Positions 35,466-45,206 are shown, counted from the stretch's first letter. The stretch: 64,000 nt of DNA from Rhizobium glycinendophyticum (GCF_006443685.1 NZ_VFYP01000001.1:682001-746000); one strand, 5' to 3'. Notes: generated by a model from the letters alone, not told the origin. Numbers and translations are program-made.

Positions 35466-36377
35466 ATGACCGCAACAGCCCGCAAGGCAGACCAGATGGC
35501 GACGCCGGCAGCGTTGGCCCACAAGGCCTCTGACAAAGGCGCAACCGTCGTAATGATGGCACAGCGCCCCACCCGCAGGTTCAACATGCAGCGCGCCGTG
35601 GCGGCCGTCTGTCGCAACGTCCTGCCGCCGCTTGTGGTGCTGATTGCGTTGCTGGCCATCTGGCAGATCGCCTGTTCAAACCCCGGCGCAACCCTGCCGC
35701 CGCCGTCGCAGGTCTGGAGCGACAGCTATGATCTGATCGCCTTTCCGTTCTTCGACTATGGCTCGCAGGATATCGGTCTGGCCTGGCGGGTGCTGATCTC
35801 GCTGCAGCGCGTGGCAATCGGCTTTGGTCTCGCCGCCGTGGTCGGCGTTTTCCTCGGTGCCGTTGTCGGTCAATCGGTCTGGGCCATGCGCGGCCTCGAT
35901 CCGATCTTCCAGATCCTGCGCACGGTCCCGCCGCTCGCCTGGCTGCCGCTGTCGCTCGCCGCATTCCAGAATTCAAATCCCTCGGCGATCTTCGTGATCT
36001 TCATCACCTCGATTTGGCCGGTGATCATCAACACCGCCGTCGGTGTGCGCAACATTCCCGACGACTATCGCAACATCGCCCGAGTGCTCCGTCTCAACCC
36101 GCTGGAATTTTTCGTCCGCATCATGGTGCCGGCCGCCGCTCCCTACATCTTCACCGGCCTTCGCATCGGGGTCGGCCTTTCCTGGCTTGCGATCGTTGCG
36201 GCAGAAATGCTGACCGGCGGCGTCGGCATCGGCTTCTTCATCTGGGATGCGTGGAATTCCTCGCGTCTCTCCGACATCATCGTGGCGCTCGCCTATATCG
36301 GCGTGACCGGCTTTGTCCTCGACAAGCTCGTCGCGCTCCTCGGCAACGTCATCACCCGCGGCACCGCGAAGAACTGA
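35466..36377 (+). CDS. nrtB: nitrate ABC transporter permease
   Basis: Inner-membrane permease of 303 residues. After a 50-residue polar N-terminus there are about six helices of the BPD_transp_1 (TauC/NrtB) type: LPPLVVLIALLAIWQIA, the AIGFGLAAVVGVFLGAVVG segment, the ATPase-contact EAA-like loop NIPDDYRNIARVLRLNPLEFFVRIMVPAAAPYIFTGLRIG, and GVGLSWLAIVAAEMLTGGVGIGFFIWDAWN. The ATG follows TGAGGACCACACC. nrtC starts 11 bp after its stop. Confidence 0.94.
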   Translation: MTATARKADQMATPAALAHKASDKGATVVMMAQRPTRRFNMQRAVAAVCRNVLPPLVVLIALLAIWQIACSNPGATLPPPSQVWSDSYDLIAFPFFDYGSQDIGLAWRVLISLQRVAIGFGLAAVVGVFLGAVVGQSVWAMRGLDPIFQILRTVPPLAWLPLSLAAFQNSNPSAIFVIFITSIWPVIINTAVGVRNIPDDYRNIARVLRLNPLEFFVRIMVPAAAPYIFTGLRIGVGLSWLAIVAAEMLTGGVGIGFFIWDAWNSSRLSDIIVALAYIGVTGFVLDKLVALLGNVITRGTAKN

Positions 36378-36388
36378 GGAGAGCGAGC

Positions 36389-37186
36389 ATGAACGCCTAT
36401 CTCAAGATCGACCATATCGACAAAAGCTTCGAACGTGGCGGCACGAAGACAGAGGTTTTGAAGGACGTCACACTCAACATCAACAAGGGAGAATTCGTCT
36501 CCATCATCGGCCATTCCGGCTGTGGCAAGTCCACACTCCTCAACCTGATCGCCGGCCTGACGCGGGTGTCCGCCGGCGCTGTTCTCCTCGAAAATGTCGA
36601 GGTCAATGAACCTGGTCCGGAACGCGCCGTCGTCTTCCAGAACCACTCGCTGCTTCCCTGGCTGACCGTCTACGAAAACGTCAATCTCGCCGTTTCCAAG
36701 GTCTTTGCCGGCAAGAAGACGAAGGCGGAAAAGCATGACTGGGTCATGCGCAATCTCGATCTCGTCCAGATGGCCCATGCGAAGGACAAGCGTCCGGCGG
36801 AAATCTCCGGTGGCATGAAGCAGCGTGTCGGCATCGCCCGGGCGCTCGCCATGGAGCCGAAGATCCTGCTGCTCGACGAGCCCTTCGGGGCATTGGACGC
36901 GCTCACCCGCGCCCACCTGCAGGATGCGGTGATGGAGATCCATTCCCGCCTCGGCAACACGATGATCATGATCACCCACGACGTCGACGAAGCGGTGCTT
37001 CTATCTGACCGGATCGTGATGATGACCAACGGCCCCGCCGCCCGCATCGGCGAAGTTCTCGACGTTCCGATCCCGCGGGTGCGCGACCGCATCGCGCTCG
37101 CCGCTGACCGCACCTACCTCAAATCCCGCGAAGCCGTGTTGAAGTTCCTTTACGAACGCCACCGCTTCGTTGAAGCCGCGGAGTAA
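36389..37186 (+). CDS. nrtC: nitrate ABC transporter ATP-binding protein
   Basis: Cytoplasmic ATPase of 265 residues energising nitrate uptake. Walker A is GHSGCGKST (residues 41-49), the Q-loop VVFQNHSLLPWLTVYENV, the signature ISGGMKQRVGIARALAMEP, Walker B ILLLDEPFGALDAL and the switch His in MIMITHDVDEAVLL. Unlike cyanobacterial NrtC it lacks a C-terminal NrtA-like domain and so corresponds to NrtD/NasD in other naming schemes. The ATG follows GAGGAGAGCGAGC, and nirB begins 5 bp after the stop. Confidence 0.94.
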   Translation: MNAYLKIDHIDKSFERGGTKTEVLKDVTLNINKGEFVSIIGHSGCGKSTLLNLIAGLTRVSAGAVLLENVEVNEPGPERAVVFQNHSLLPWLTVYENVNLAVSKVFAGKKTKAEKHDWVMRNLDLVQMAHAKDKRPAEISGGMKQRVGIARALAMEPKILLLDEPFGALDALTRAHLQDAVMEIHSRLGNTMIMITHDVDEAVLLSDRIVMMTNGPAARIGEVLDVPIPRVRDRIALAADRTYLKSREAVLKFLYERHRFVEAAE

Positions 37187-37191
37187 AATCA

Positions 37192-39639
37192 ATGGCTGAA
37201 AAACTCGTCATCATCGGCAACGGCATGGCGCCGGGGCGCATGCTGGAAGAATTGTTCGAAAAGGCGCCCGGCCAATTCGACGTCACCATTTTCAACGCCG
37301 AGCCGCGGGTCAACTACGACCGCATCATGCTCTCGCCGGTGCTCTCGGGCGAAAAATCCTATGACGACATCGTCATCCACAATGACGACTGGTACGCCAC
37401 CCACGGCGTGACCCTCTACAAGGGCGCCAGAGTCACCGGGATCGACCGCCATACGAAGACGGTCACCTCGGCGAACGGCATCACGGTGCCCTATGACAAG
37501 CTCGTCATCGCGACAGGCTCGCTGCCCTTCATCATCCCGGTGCCGGGTCATCAATTGCCAGGCGTTCTGCCCTATCGCGATCTCGATGATGTCGACGCCA
37601 TGTTGAAGATCGCGGAAGGCAAGGGGAGGGCGATCGTCATCGGCGCCGGCCTGCTCGGTCTTGAGGCAGCTTACGGATTGAAGCGGCAGGGCATGGACGT
37701 CACGGTCATCCACCTGATGCCGACCATCATGGAGCGCCAGCTCGATCCCGCCGCCGCCTACCTCCTCGAAAAGGCACTCACAGAACGCGGCATCGAGATC
37801 ATCACCAAGGCCAACACCAAACAGATCCTCGGCACCGAGAAGGTCGAGGGCATCGAGCTGGAAGATGGCCGCGTGATAGCAGGCGACATGGTGATCATGG
37901 CCGTCGGCATCCGCCCGGCATCCAGCCTCGCCAAGGAGGCGGGGATCGCCGTCAACCGCGGCATCGTCGTCGACGACGGCATGATGACCTCTGACCCGAA
38001 CATCTTTGCGCTTGGCGAATGTGCCGAACATCGCGGCACCTGTTACGGCCTGGTGGCGCCGCTCTATGAAGCGGCCCGCGTTCTTGCCGATCGGCTGACT
38101 GGTGGCACCAGCGAATATCATGGCTCCGTCGTCAATACGAAGCTCAAGGTCACCGGCATCAATCTCTTCTCCGCCGGCGACTTCGCCGAAGCGCCGGACC
38201 GCGAGGAAATCGTGCTGCGCGATGCCTCGGCCGGCATCTACAAGCGCCTTGTGCTGAAGGACAATAAGATCCTTGGCGCCGTGCTCTATGGCGAAACGGG
38301 CGATGGTTCCTGGTTCTTCGACCTGATGAAGCGCGGAACCGATATCTCCGAGATGCGTGATACCCTGATCTTCGGCCAGTCCTACCAGGGGGGCACCCCG
38401 CTGGACCCTATGGCGGCCGTTGCAGCCTTGCCGGATGATGCAGAAATCTGCGGCTGCAACGGCGTCTGCAAGGGCAAGATCACAGGCGCGATCACGGGGA
38501 AAGGCCTGACGACGCTCGACGGCGTGCGGGCCCACACGAAAGCGTCTGCCTCCTGCGGCAACTGCACTGGCTTGGTCGAGCAGCTGATGGTCCTGACCTT
38601 GGGCGACGCCTACAATCCCGCAGCCGTCACACCGATGTGCACCTGCACCGAACTCGGTCATGACGATGTCCGCCGGCTGATCAAGGCCAAGGGCTTGAAG
38701 ACCATTCCCGCCGTCATGCAGGAGCTGGAATGGAAGACCTCTTGCGGCTGTGCCAAATGCCGCCCGGCGCTGAACTACTATCTCGTCGCGGACTGGCCCG
38801 ACGAATATGCCGACGATTACCAGTCGCGCTTCATTAACGAGCGTGTGCACGCCAATATCCAGAAAGACGGGACCTATTCCGTTGTCCCCCGCATGTGGGG
38901 CGGCGTCACCAATGCGGCCGAACTGCGTGCCATCGCCGATGTCGTCGACAAGTTCGAAATCCCAATGGTCAAGGTCACCGGTGGCCAGCGCATCGATCTG
39001 CTCGGCATCGAGAAGGAAGACTTGCCCGCCGTCTGGGCCGATCTTGGCAAGGCCGGCTTTGTGTCAGGTCAGGCTTACGCAAAGGGTCTCAGAACCGTGA
39101 AGACCTGCGTCGGGTCTGACTGGTGCCGCTTCGGCACACAGGATTCGACCGGGCTCGGCATCCGCATCGAGAAATTCATGTGGGGTTCCTGGACGCCGGC
39201 CAAGCTGAAGCTTGCCGTCTCGGGCTGTCCACGCAACTGCGCCGAAGCGACCTGCAAGGATATCGGCGTGATCTGCGTTGATAGTGGCTTCGAGATCCAC
39301 TTCGCCGGTGCCGCCGGCCTCGACATCAAGGGCACGGATGTTCTGGGTCTCGTCAAGACCGAGGATGAGGCGCTGGAGCATATCGTGGCGCTCACCCAGA
39401 TGTATCGCGAGCAGGGTCGCTATCTTGAGCGCATCTACAAATGGGCCAAACGCGTCGGCCATGACGAGATCCGTCGCCAGATCATGGAGGATGCCGACAA
39501 GCGCCGCGCCTATTTCGACCGCTTCGTCTTCAGCCAGAAATTCGCCCAGGTCGACCCCTGGTCGGAACGCGTCTCCGGCAAGGACAAGCACGAGTTCAAG
39601 CCCATGGCGACCGTCGGATTTTCGGCGGCGGCGGAGTGA
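37192..39639 (+). CDS. nirB: assimilatory nitrite reductase [NAD(P)H] large subunit
   Basis: Cytoplasmic enzyme that reduces nitrite to ammonium with NirD. It has 815 residues in the usual order: FAD and NAD(P)H-binding domain (LVIIGNGMAPGRMLEEL near residue 4 and AIVIGAGLLGLEAAYGL near 145), a BFD-like [2Fe-2S] region (CGCNGVCKGK and ASCGNCTGLV, about 419-465), a second Cys-rich segment (TCTELGHDD to CGCAKCRPAL), and the C-terminal sirohaem/[4Fe-4S] domain with TCVGSDWCRFGTQDS and the cluster motif SGCPRNCAEATCKD. It begins 5 bp after nrtC. Sirohaem is supplied by the cysG gene at the end of the operon. Confidence 0.96.
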   Translation: MAEKLVIIGNGMAPGRMLEELFEKAPGQFDVTIFNAEPRVNYDRIMLSPVLSGEKSYDDIVIHNDDWYATHGVTLYKGARVTGIDRHTKTVTSANGITVPYDKLVIATGSLPFIIPVPGHQLPGVLPYRDLDDVDAMLKIAEGKGRAIVIGAGLLGLEAAYGLKRQGMDVTVIHLMPTIMERQLDPAAAYLLEKALTERGIEIITKANTKQILGTEKVEGIELEDGRVIAGDMVIMAVGIRPASSLAKEAGIAVNRGIVVDDGMMTSDPNIFALGECAEHRGTCYGLVAPLYEAARVLADRLTGGTSEYHGSVVNTKLKVTGINLFSAGDFAEAPDREEIVLRDASAGIYKRLVLKDNKILGAVLYGETGDGSWFFDLMKRGTDISEMRDTLIFGQSYQGGTPLDPMAAVAALPDDAEICGCNGVCKGKITGAITGKGLTTLDGVRAHTKASASCGNCTGLVEQLMVLTLGDAYNPAAVTPMCTCTELGHDDVRRLIKAKGLKTIPAVMQELEWKTSCGCAKCRPALNYYLVADWPDEYADDYQSRFINERVHANIQKDGTYSVVPRMWGGVTNAAELRAIADVVDKFEIPMVKVTGGQRIDLLGIEKEDLPAVWADLGKAGFVSGQAYAKGLRTVKTCVGSDWCRFGTQDSTGLGIRIEKFMWGSWTPAKLKLAVSGCPRNCAEATCKDIGVICVDSGFEIHFAGAAGLDIKGTDVLGLVKTEDEALEHIVALTQMYREQGRYLERIYKWAKRVGHDEIRRQIMEDADKRRAYFDRFVFSQKFAQVDPWSERVSGKDKHEFKPMATVGFSAAAE

Positions 39640-39640
39640 C

Positions 39641-39764
39641 TACCTCCCCCTTGAGGGGGGAGGTCGCGCGGAACGCGCGGGTGGGGGTGATCCGCGTCGC
39701 GCGCCGAGTGTTCACCCCACCCCGGACCTGCGGTCCGACCCTCCCCCTCGAGGGGAGGGTGAAC
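39641..39764. repeat. intergenic palindromic element (nirB-nirD)
   Basis: Bases between nirB and nirD contain CTCCCCCTTGAGGGGGGAG near the left end and CCTCCCCCTCGAGGGGAGG near the right end, flanking GTGGGGGTGA and its inverse TTCACCCCAC. It differs in sequence from the element between nrtA and nrtB but has the same nested inverted-repeat plan, a second class of rhizobial intergenic element. It may act on mRNA stability inside the operon. Confidence 0.65.
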
Positions 39765-39797
39765 ATCCGCAAGCGCTGAACAACAAGGAGACTACCC

Positions 39798-40127
39798 ATG
39801 AACTGGATTGCAATCGGTGCCCTCGACGACATCCCGCTGCGGGGCGCGCGCTGCGTGAAGACCCCCCAAGGGAAGATCGGCGTGTTCCGCACTGCCGACA
39901 ACGAGGTCTTCGCCATCGAGGATCACTGCCCTCACAAGGGCGGTCCGCTCACCCAAGGCATCGTGCATGGCAAGGCCGTGACCTGCCCGCTGCACAACTG
40001 GGTCATCTCGCTGGAAACCGGCGAGGCGCTGGGTGCCGACGAAGGAGAGGTCAAGACGATCCCGGTCCGCAATATCGACGGTCAACTCTCCATCATGCTC
40101 GAAAGCATGCTGGTCGCGGCCGAGTAA
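39798..40127 (+). CDS. nirD: assimilatory nitrite reductase small subunit (Rieske)
   Basis: A 109-residue Rieske [2Fe-2S]-fold protein that pairs with NirB. The two cluster-binding boxes are present: DHCPHKGGPLTQG (Cys-x-His) and VTCPLHNWVI (Cys-x-x-His), so unlike many enterobacterial NirD proteins this one keeps all four ligands and can be expected to hold a cluster. The ATG follows AACAAGGAGACTACCC. nasA begins 30 bp downstream. Confidence 0.94.
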   Translation: MNWIAIGALDDIPLRGARCVKTPQGKIGVFRTADNEVFAIEDHCPHKGGPLTQGIVHGKAVTCPLHNWVISLETGEALGADEGEVKTIPVRNIDGQLSIMLESMLVAAE

Positions 40128-40157
40128 GCGGGATGATCAGCGCTCGGAGCTACAGCC

Positions 40158-42815
40158 ATGCCCTGTGAAACCAGAACGACCTGCCCCTATTGCGGCGTTG
40201 GCTGCGGCGTGATCGCCACCGTCGAAGATGAGGGCAAAGTCAGTGTCCGGGGTGACCCCGATCATCCCGCCAATTACGGCAGGCTCTGCTCCAAGGGCTC
40301 GGCGCTTGCCGAGACGCTGGGTCTCGACGGCCGCGCGCTCTATCCGGAGATCCTGGGCGAGCGCACCACCTGGGACACCGCGCTCGACATGGTGGCTCGC
40401 ACCTTCACGCAGACCATCGCCGCCCACGGTCCGGACTCGGTCGCCTTCTATGTCTCCGGGCAATTGCTGACTGAGGATTACTACGTCGCCAACAAGCTGA
40501 TGAAAGGCTTCATCGGCTCTGCCAACATCGACACCAATTCGCGCCTGTGCATGGCCTCGTCCGTCGCCGGCCATCGCCGTGCCTTCGGTGCCGACACCGT
40601 GCCCGCCTGCTACGAAGACCTCGAGCTTGCCGACCTCGTGGTGCTTGTCGGCTCCAACATGGCCTGGTGTCATCCGGTCCTCTATCAGCGGCTCGCCGCG
40701 GCCAAGGCTCAGCGTCCGGCCATGAAGGTGGTGGTGATCGATCCGCGCCGGACCGCTACCTGCGACATCGCCGACCTGCATCTGGCCGTCCGTGCCGATG
40801 GCGACGTCGCTTTGTTCAACGGCCTACTCGCCCATCTCGCCGAAAGCGGCGCGATCGACGAAAACTATGTCGCCAGGCATACCGCAGGCTTTGCCGAAGC
40901 TCTGCTTGCAGCCTCACACGGCAGTCTGGCGGACCTTTCCGAGGCAACCGGCATCTCCGGCATGCTGATCCGCCAGTTCTTCCGCCTCTTCGCTCAGACG
41001 GAAAAAGTGGTCACCTGCTACAGCCAGGGCGTCAACCAGTCCTCCGTCGGCACAGACAAGGTCAATGCCATCCTCAATTGTCACCTGGGAACGGGGCGGA
41101 TCGGCCGCCCCGGCATGGGGCCTCTGTCGCTGACCGGCCAGCCCAACGCCATGGGTGGGCGAGAGGTCGGCGGTCTAGCCAATATGCTCGCGGCCCACAT
41201 GGCGATCGAAAATCCGGTTCATCGTGGTCGGGTGCAACGTTTCTGGAACGCCCCGATGATGGCGGACACACCCGGCCTGAAGGCGGTGGACATGTTCAAG
41301 GCGCTGGCTGACGGACGCCTCAAGGCAATCTGGATCGTGTCGACCAATCCAGTCGTCTCCATGCCCGATGCCGATGCGGTCAAGGCAGCACTGGCAGCCT
41401 GTCCCTTTGTGGTCGTTTCGGACATACAAAAGGACACCGACACCGCCCGTCTCGCTCATGTGCTGCTTCCCGCGACCGCGTGGGGCGAAAAATCGGGTAC
41501 GGTCACCAACTCCGAACGGCGCATCTCCCGCCAGAGACCTTTCTTATCCGCCCCGGACGAAGCACGTGCCGATTGGTGGCAATTTGCGGAGGTGGCCAAG
41601 CGCATGGGATTCCGTCCCCATTTCGACTACTCCGGCCCCGCTGCCATCTATGCCGAACACGCGGCTCTTTCCGCTTTCGAAAACGACGGCGAACGCGATT
41701 TCGATATCGGCGCCCATGCCGGCATCGATGACCATGCCTATGAAGACCTTCTGCCGTTCCAGTGGCCTCTTTCTCAGACCGGAGCATCGCAAGCCCGCTT
41801 TTTCGCCGAGGGGGGCTTCTTCACCGCCGATCGCAAGGCACGCCTCGTGCCCGTCGCGACACCCGTCATGCAGAGGCCGGATCCGAGATTTCCCTTCACC
41901 CAGAACACTGGCCGTATCCGCGACCACTGGCACACGATGACACGCACGGGAAAGAGTGCGCGGCTATCCGCGCATTTCGCTGAGCCCTTCTGCGAGATCC
42001 ATCCGTCGGATGCGAACAAGGCCGGTATCGGCGATGCTGATCTGGTGCGCATCGACGGTGAAAACGGGCGATCGATCATCGTGCGCGCGCTTTTGACCGA
42101 ACGGCAGATGCGTGGCGCGCTCTTCGTTCCCATGCACTGGACGGGGGAGACGGCGCCAAGTGCCCGCGTTGATACCCTTGTCAGTCCCGTCGCCGATCCG
42201 ATTTCGGGCCAGCCGGCCTTGAAGATGGCGCGTGTTGCGGTCTCCCGCTACGTGCCTCAGGTGCATGGCTTCCTGATCACGACAGCGCGCCCTCGCGACC
42301 TACCCTTCGCCTATTGGGCGATTGCACGAACAGAGGCGGGCTACCGGCTGGAATTTGCAGGCTCCCCACCTGCAGATGGCTGGGAAACCTGGTTGCGGCA
42401 TAGCCTGCAGCGTGGGGAAGATCAGGAATTCTCTGGCTATGTCGATCGAAAGACAGGCGATCATCGCCTGCTCGCTTTCGATGGTGATCAGCTTCTGGTC
42501 GGTCTGTTCGTCTCGCCAGAGCCAGTCTTGGTGTCGCGGCAATGGGCGGCGGATCAACTGAAACAAAGCCATCCTGACCGGCAGGCGCGCTCCAGGCTCT
42601 TCGCCGGTCGCCCGGCTGCCGGCGCGCCTGACAAGGGTGCCATCGTCTGTTCCTGCTTTTCCGTCGGTATCAACGAAATCAGCGCCGCCGCCCATCGTGG
42701 CTGCCACTCGATCGAGACTATTGGCGCCGCCTTGAATGCCGGAACGAACTGCGGTTCCTGCCGCCCTGAAATCAGGAGGATCCTGGATGCGAACCAAGCC
42801 CTTGCCGCAGAGTGA
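40158..42815 (+). CDS. nasA: assimilatory nitrate reductase catalytic subunit
   Basis: Cytoplasmic molybdopterin enzyme of 885 residues that reduces nitrate to nitrite. The N-terminal [4Fe-4S] cluster motif is CPYCGVGCGV (C9, C12, C16) with the fourth Cys in YGRLCSKGS. Mo-bisMGD domain markers are NIDTNSRLCMASSVAGH, YSQGVNQSSVGTDKVNAIL, GRPGMGPLSLTGQPNAMGGREVGG and WIVSTNPVVSMPDAD. The C-terminus has an additional BFD-type [2Fe-2S] module (IVCSCFSVG and GTNCGSCRPEIRRIL), found in the NasA type that receives electrons from a small reductase or ferredoxin. Its last 29 bases overlap cysG. Confidence 0.96.
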   Translation: MPCETRTTCPYCGVGCGVIATVEDEGKVSVRGDPDHPANYGRLCSKGSALAETLGLDGRALYPEILGERTTWDTALDMVARTFTQTIAAHGPDSVAFYVSGQLLTEDYYVANKLMKGFIGSANIDTNSRLCMASSVAGHRRAFGADTVPACYEDLELADLVVLVGSNMAWCHPVLYQRLAAAKAQRPAMKVVVIDPRRTATCDIADLHLAVRADGDVALFNGLLAHLAESGAIDENYVARHTAGFAEALLAASHGSLADLSEATGISGMLIRQFFRLFAQTEKVVTCYSQGVNQSSVGTDKVNAILNCHLGTGRIGRPGMGPLSLTGQPNAMGGREVGGLANMLAAHMAIENPVHRGRVQRFWNAPMMADTPGLKAVDMFKALADGRLKAIWIVSTNPVVSMPDADAVKAALAACPFVVVSDIQKDTDTARLAHVLLPATAWGEKSGTVTNSERRISRQRPFLSAPDEARADWWQFAEVAKRMGFRPHFDYSGPAAIYAEHAALSAFENDGERDFDIGAHAGIDDHAYEDLLPFQWPLSQTGASQARFFAEGGFFTADRKARLVPVATPVMQRPDPRFPFTQNTGRIRDHWHTMTRTGKSARLSAHFAEPFCEIHPSDANKAGIGDADLVRIDGENGRSIIVRALLTERQMRGALFVPMHWTGETAPSARVDTLVSPVADPISGQPALKMARVAVSRYVPQVHGFLITTARPRDLPFAYWAIARTEAGYRLEFAGSPPADGWETWLRHSLQRGEDQEFSGYVDRKTGDHRLLAFDGDQLLVGLFVSPEPVLVSRQWAADQLKQSHPDRQARSRLFAGRPAAGAPDKGAIVCSCFSVGINEISAAAHRGCHSIETIGAALNAGTNCGSCRPEIRRILDANQALAAE

Positions 42816-44298
42816 TGTTCAAGAACGCATCGCCCCGCTCGCCAAGCTTCCGGTGTTCTGGAACCTTGCCGGCAAGCGAGCGGTCATCGCAGGAGGATCG
42901 GATGGCGCCGCCTGGAAGGCGGAGCTTCTCCAAGCCTGCGGTGCCGAGGTCGAACTCTATTGCGAAACCGTTCATCTTGGTGAAACGATGAAGGCGCTCG
43001 TCGAACGGACGTCGATGATCCACCATACACACCCCTGGCATTGTGGCATCTTTGCAGGCGCATCGCTGGCCCTTGCCGATTGTGAAACCGATGACGAGGC
43101 GCGCGCCTTTTTCTGTGCCGCCCGTGCGGCAGGCGTCCCCGTTAACGTGATCGACAAGCCGGCCTACTGCCAGTTCCAGTTTGGCTCGATCGTCAATCGC
43201 TCGCCGGTCATCGTCTCGATCTCTACGGACGGTGCCGCCCCGATCCTTGCCCAGGCGATCCGCCAGCGGATCGAGACCCTCCTGCCAGCATCCCTGAAGC
43301 AATGGGCGACCCTTGCGCAGTCGCTCCGGGAAGTCGTCAATTGCCGCTTGGCGCCGGGCGCGGCACGACGGCTCTTTTGGGAGCGGTTTGTTTCCCGGAG
43401 CCTCTCAACGAACGAGCCCCCGACGGAAGAGGCGGCAGCCGGATTGCTGGCAACGGCAGAGCGGATTGCATCTGCCCCGCAACCGGGATCGGTTACCTTA
43501 GTCGGCGCAGGTCCAGGGGATGCCGAACTTCTGACACTGAAAGCCATGCGGGCGTTGCAGGCCGCCGATGTCATTCTCTTCGACGACCTCGTCTCACCGG
43601 ACGTGCTGGAACTCGCCAGGCGCGAGGCGAAGCGCTTCCTCGTCGGCAAGCGAGGTGGCCGGGAGAGCTGCCGCCAGGATGACATCAATGACATGATGGT
43701 TCGGTTCGCCAAAGCCGGGAAGCGCGTGGTGAGACTCAAATCTGGAGATCCGATGATTTTTGGGCGGGCGGGCGAGGAGATTACCCGGCTCAAGAGCGAA
43801 GGAATTGTCGTGGATGTCGTCCCAGGCATCACCGCCGCTTCCGCCATGGCCGCCTCCCTCAAGACCTCGCTGACCAATCGTGACTATGCCCAACAGGTGC
43901 GTTTCGTCACCGGCCATTCCCGGCACCACGAACTGCCTCGAACCGTCGACTGGGCTTCGCTCGCCGCAACCAACCAAACCTCGATCTTCTATATGGGCGG
44001 CCGCATGGCCGGACAGATCGAGCAGCGCTTGAGGCAGCACGGCATGAAAGGCGATATGCCGGTGGTCGTGGTCTCCTCCGTCAGCCGACCGCAAGAGCGC
44101 CGCTGGGCCGGTCCGCTCAAGAGCCTCGCCGCAGCCATGCAGACTATGGGCGTTGACGACCCGGTCCTGATCGGTGTGGGTGAGGTGTTTGGTGGCATGG
44201 CAGAGAGCCAGTTTAGTCCATTGGAAACGGTGATGGATCAACGACAGTCAAACAGCAGCCCATCTTCGCTAGGCGCGATGACTTTCTCTGGTCGATAG
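42787..44298 (+). CDS. cysG: sirohaem synthase
   Basis: Multifunctional cytoplasmic enzyme of about 503 residues that makes sirohaem for NirB. Residues about 20-220 form the precorrin-2 dehydrogenase/ferrochelatase half (LAGKRAVIAGGSDGAAWKAELL, VNVIDKPAYCQFQFGSIVNR, VSISTDGAAPILAQAIRQRIE). From about 235 the uroporphyrinogen III methyltransferase half runs through VTLVGAGPGDAELLTLKAMR, KRGGRESCRQDDINDMMV, RLKSGDPMIFGRAGEEI and PGITAASAMAASLKTSLTNRDYA. The ATG at 42787 follows AGGAGGATCCTGG and overlaps the nasA 3' end, which suggests translational coupling. It is the last gene of the nas operon. Confidence 0.95.
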   Translation: MRTKPLPQSDVQERIAPLAKLPVFWNLAGKRAVIAGGSDGAAWKAELLQACGAEVELYCETVHLGETMKALVERTSMIHHTHPWHCGIFAGASLALADCETDDEARAFFCAARAAGVPVNVIDKPAYCQFQFGSIVNRSPVIVSISTDGAAPILAQAIRQRIETLLPASLKQWATLAQSLREVVNCRLAPGAARRLFWERFVSRSLSTNEPPTEEAAAGLLATAERIASAPQPGSVTLVGAGPGDAELLTLKAMRALQAADVILFDDLVSPDVLELARREAKRFLVGKRGGRESCRQDDINDMMVRFAKAGKRVVRLKSGDPMIFGRAGEEITRLKSEGIVVDVVPGITAASAMAASLKTSLTNRDYAQQVRFVTGHSRHHELPRTVDWASLAATNQTSIFYMGGRMAGQIEQRLRQHGMKGDMPVVVVSSVSRPQERRWAGPLKSLAAAMQTMGVDDPVLIGVGEVFGGMAESQFSPLETVMDQRQSNSSPSSLGAMTFSGR

Positions 44299-44690
44299 CC
44301 GTGAAGTAACGGTTCGGAGTTCCTGGTCGAGACTCGGCAAGGACTATGGTTTCGCAGGTGGATATGGTCAGGCGGGTGCACATATGCCCGATGTCGGCAT
44401 ATCCTCCACCTGCACATCGCCCGGAACTGTGGCCTCATTCCCTCCTTCAATCGACGGCAACGGCCTGTCGCGTCTGAAACGGCCGCAGATCCGCGAGACG
44501 ATCAGAGGCCCGAAAAGCATCTCAGATCCATGATGTCATCGGGTCTGCCCTGCGTGCGGCAGGGCTGATGAGATGATCGCGACCCAGCAAATTTTAGCAA
44601 TCGTGGAACTTCATGGCTCGGGCCCTGTTGCTCTTCCAGTTGCTGCGAGGGCCGCTTGTGTCGCTCGCCCCAGATGGAAGGTGAAGTGTC
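44299..44690 (+). other. 392-base intergenic region, no gene recognised
   Basis: Lies between cysG and the secreted protein gene. I see no ORF with a credible start and ribosome site, no RNA gene and no clear promoter palindrome. A short palindromic stretch near 44375-44415 (GTGCACATATGCCCG and its surroundings, with AGGTGGATATG opposite CATATCCTCCACCT) could fold into a hairpin downstream of cysG. Confidence 0.4.
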
Positions 44691-45206
44691 ATGAACAAGT
44701 TTTGGGCCCTATTTCTTGCATGTGCCACACCGATGGCACTCCTCGTGGTCACCCCCGCCGCGGCAGACGAGACAGCTTTTCTGAAATCGATGGAGGGAAG
44801 TTGGGGAGGCAGAGGTACGGTCAAAGTCCGAGCCAATTCTCCGACTATCAATGTAACCTGCCGTTTTCAGACGGACACCACAGCTCAGTCGCTTTCCCTG
44901 GACGGCAAGTGCACGAGCCTTGCTGTATTCTCGCGCAATATCAGCGCAGATCTCAAGGTGAAGGGCTCCAAATATACCGGGCGTTACGTCGGAGCAGGAA
45001 CAGGTGTGGCTGGGCTTGGAGGACAAAGGGTGAATGACACGATCAACCTCGGCATCACCTGGGCAAAAGCGGTCAACGGTGACCGTCGCGCCCAGATGAC
45101 AATCGAGAAAGTCGGGGCATCCGGCATGCGCCTTACGACTGTGGATACCGATCCGAGGACGGGCAAATCCATCGTCACAAGCCGCATCGATCTACGCCGC
45201 AGTTGA
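44691..45206 (+). CDS. exported protein of unknown function
   Basis: A 171-residue protein with a clear Sec signal peptide (MNKFWALFLACATPMALLVV, cleavage after PAAA near residue 25). The mature part starts DETAFLKSMEGSWGGRGTVK and alternates short beta-like stretches with Gly/Thr-rich turns (YTGRYVGAGTGVAGLGGQR), ending VTSRIDLRRS. The opening G-S-W-x-G-x-G pattern resembles small beta-barrel lipocalin-like secreted proteins of rhizobia, but I did not identify a named family. The ATG follows GGAAGGTGAAGTGTC. It stands alone downstream of the nas operon. Confidence 0.75.
   Translation: MNKFWALFLACATPMALLVVTPAAADETAFLKSMEGSWGGRGTVKVRANSPTINVTCRFQTDTTAQSLSLDGKCTSLAVFSRNISADLKVKGSKYTGRYVGAGTGVAGLGGQRVNDTINLGITWAKAVNGDRRAQMTIEKVGASGMRLTTVDTDPRTGKSIVTSRIDLRRS

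Noticed and set aside
37189..38850. Reverse-strand open frame of about 553 codons opposite nirB
   Set aside because: The forward strand encodes NirB with all cofactor motifs; the antisense frame is a codon-bias artefact.
44340..44440. IS21-like transposase relic after cysG
   Set aside because: A few residues (DYGFAGGYG) recall an IstA segment but the similarity stops at once and no terminal repeats are present.
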